64,000 bases of DNA, taken from Mangifera indica. Lineage: Eukaryota; Streptophyta; Magnoliopsida; Sapindales; Anacardiaceae. The position numbers and the translations under genes were made by a program. The notes below the pieces were generated by a model. That model was not told the origin of the DNA and searched no databases. It was given only the letters and a program-made list of their open reading frames with translations. How positions within the stretch are numbered: position 1 is the stretch's first letter; the number at the start of each line of letters is the position of its first letter. The stretch covers positions 12,607,584-12,671,583 of the forward strand of contig NC_058139.1 in assembly GCF_011075055.1 (NCBI RefSeq), given 5' to 3'. Positions 63,256-64,000 of this stretch are shown piece after piece.

Positions 63256-64000
63256 GGGAAATTATAAAAAAAGGCAAAAGTAAGGGGGCTTAAGCGAAAT
63301 TGCCCAAAAAATTCATATTTAAAAAAAAAAGCCCAACATTTGTGAAATGTCTAAACTACCCCTATATATAAACAAGCCAAAATTTCATAATTCCCACTGT
63401 AAAACGCCCACGATCACTGTGCAAATCCAAAGAAAAATAGACTTTTTTCCCACTGTGAACCATCGCCCACTGTCGTCCCACTGTGAAGCCGATTTCTGAC
63501 ATTTTTCTTGCTCTCCGGCAATTGAAAATGGTCAAGAAGGTTAGTATATCTCCCATGATCTTGTTTGAATCAAGTTATTGTTCATATTATTGAGATTTGA
63601 GTGAGATTTTACATTTTGAAATATTAGGGTTTCGATTTTGAACAATGCTTAATATGTTTTGATTCTTGGCTGTTTTTGTTAAATTTGTTGAGAGGTTTTG
63701 TGTTAAAGCCTATGTAGATTCGATTTATGTTGAAATTGGAGGTTGAAATGAGCAATTTTTGGTCGAAAAATTCATCGGAAGTCATCGGCAGTCCGACAGT
63801 GGGAACAGTGTTTCCTACTGTAAGGACGAACAACCCACTGTGACAGTGGTTAGGGGGGTTAAGTGGCTTTTTAAAAATAATAGGGGTCCGATCGTCATTA
63901 TTAGTCCACTGTAGGCGTTTCTGAAATTTGCCATGTCACAGTGGATTGGGGGGAAAATTAACAATTTTGAAATTACAGGGGCGGTAATAACTTCGAAAAT
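63256..64000. mobile_element. Left part of a GGGAAATTA-type TIR element (runs off the window)
   Basis: Starts GGGAAATTATAAAAAAAGGC, continues ggggcttaagcgaaattgccc and has a TATA-like cccctatatataaacaagcc at 63359-63378. The same order of motifs occurs at the left end of the element at 10595. Several CCCACTGT words occur between 63390 and 63490, and inverse cacagtgg words at 63780-63945. A short ATGGTCAAGAAG before GTTAG at 63528-63544 could be a first exon. The far end is outside the window. Confidence 0.5.

Overview
This is a 64-kb piece of a plant nuclear genome, very AT-rich, almost certainly from a eudicot. It has split genes with GT-AG introns, decayed Ty1/copia, Ty3/gypsy, hAT and Mutator-like elements, PPR-type pseudogenes, a plastid dihydroxy-acid dehydratase fragment and plant-type III polyketide synthases. 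I cannot name the genus from sequence alone. Few genes are intact. The two polyketide synthase genes are the only ones I would call functional.

The layout is dominated by a head-to-tail tandem duplication of about 25.2 kb. Unit 1 is 5474-30697 and unit 2 is 30698-55804. The join at 30696-30698 shares only 2 bases between the two ends. Each unit carries, in order: a 3' fragment of a plus-strand copia element; a decayed minus-strand copia relic; a worn LTR; a Mutator-like element with GGCC ends; a second TIR element with a perfect 9-bp target duplication; the first exon of a DHAD gene broken at its 3' side; a foldback element; PPR pseudogene A; a plus-strand copia relic; PPR pseudogene B; several MITEs and Mutator-like elements; an intact two-exon type III polyketide synthase; and further repeats.

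The left flank (1-5473) holds a degenerate tandem repeat, a split foldback element and a copia reverse transcriptase/RNase H relic. The right flank (55805-64000) holds one complete hAT element (56296-63015, 8-bp target duplication). Its minus-strand transposase is dead and has been split by a 2.1-kb solo LTR (58393-60507, 5-bp target duplication). A new TIR element starts near 63256 and runs off the window.

The biology of interest is the polyketide synthase pair (24731-26394 and 49832-51495). Each encodes 390 residues and keeps Cys164, Phe215, His303, Asn336 and the CoA-contact residues of chalcone synthase in exact register. However, the pocket is rebuilt: Met133, Leu137, Gly197, Ser211 and Ile265. 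This is not a chalcone synthase pocket, and a Gly at 197 is reminiscent of long-chain (octaketide-type) enzymes. The two copies differ at only three residues, but their upstream regions differ by a 472-bp indel and by a (TA)8 versus (TA)50 tract 66 bp before the start codon. The duplication is therefore a recent dosage or neofunctionalisation event for an unassigned specialised-metabolism enzyme, embedded in a nest of transposons.
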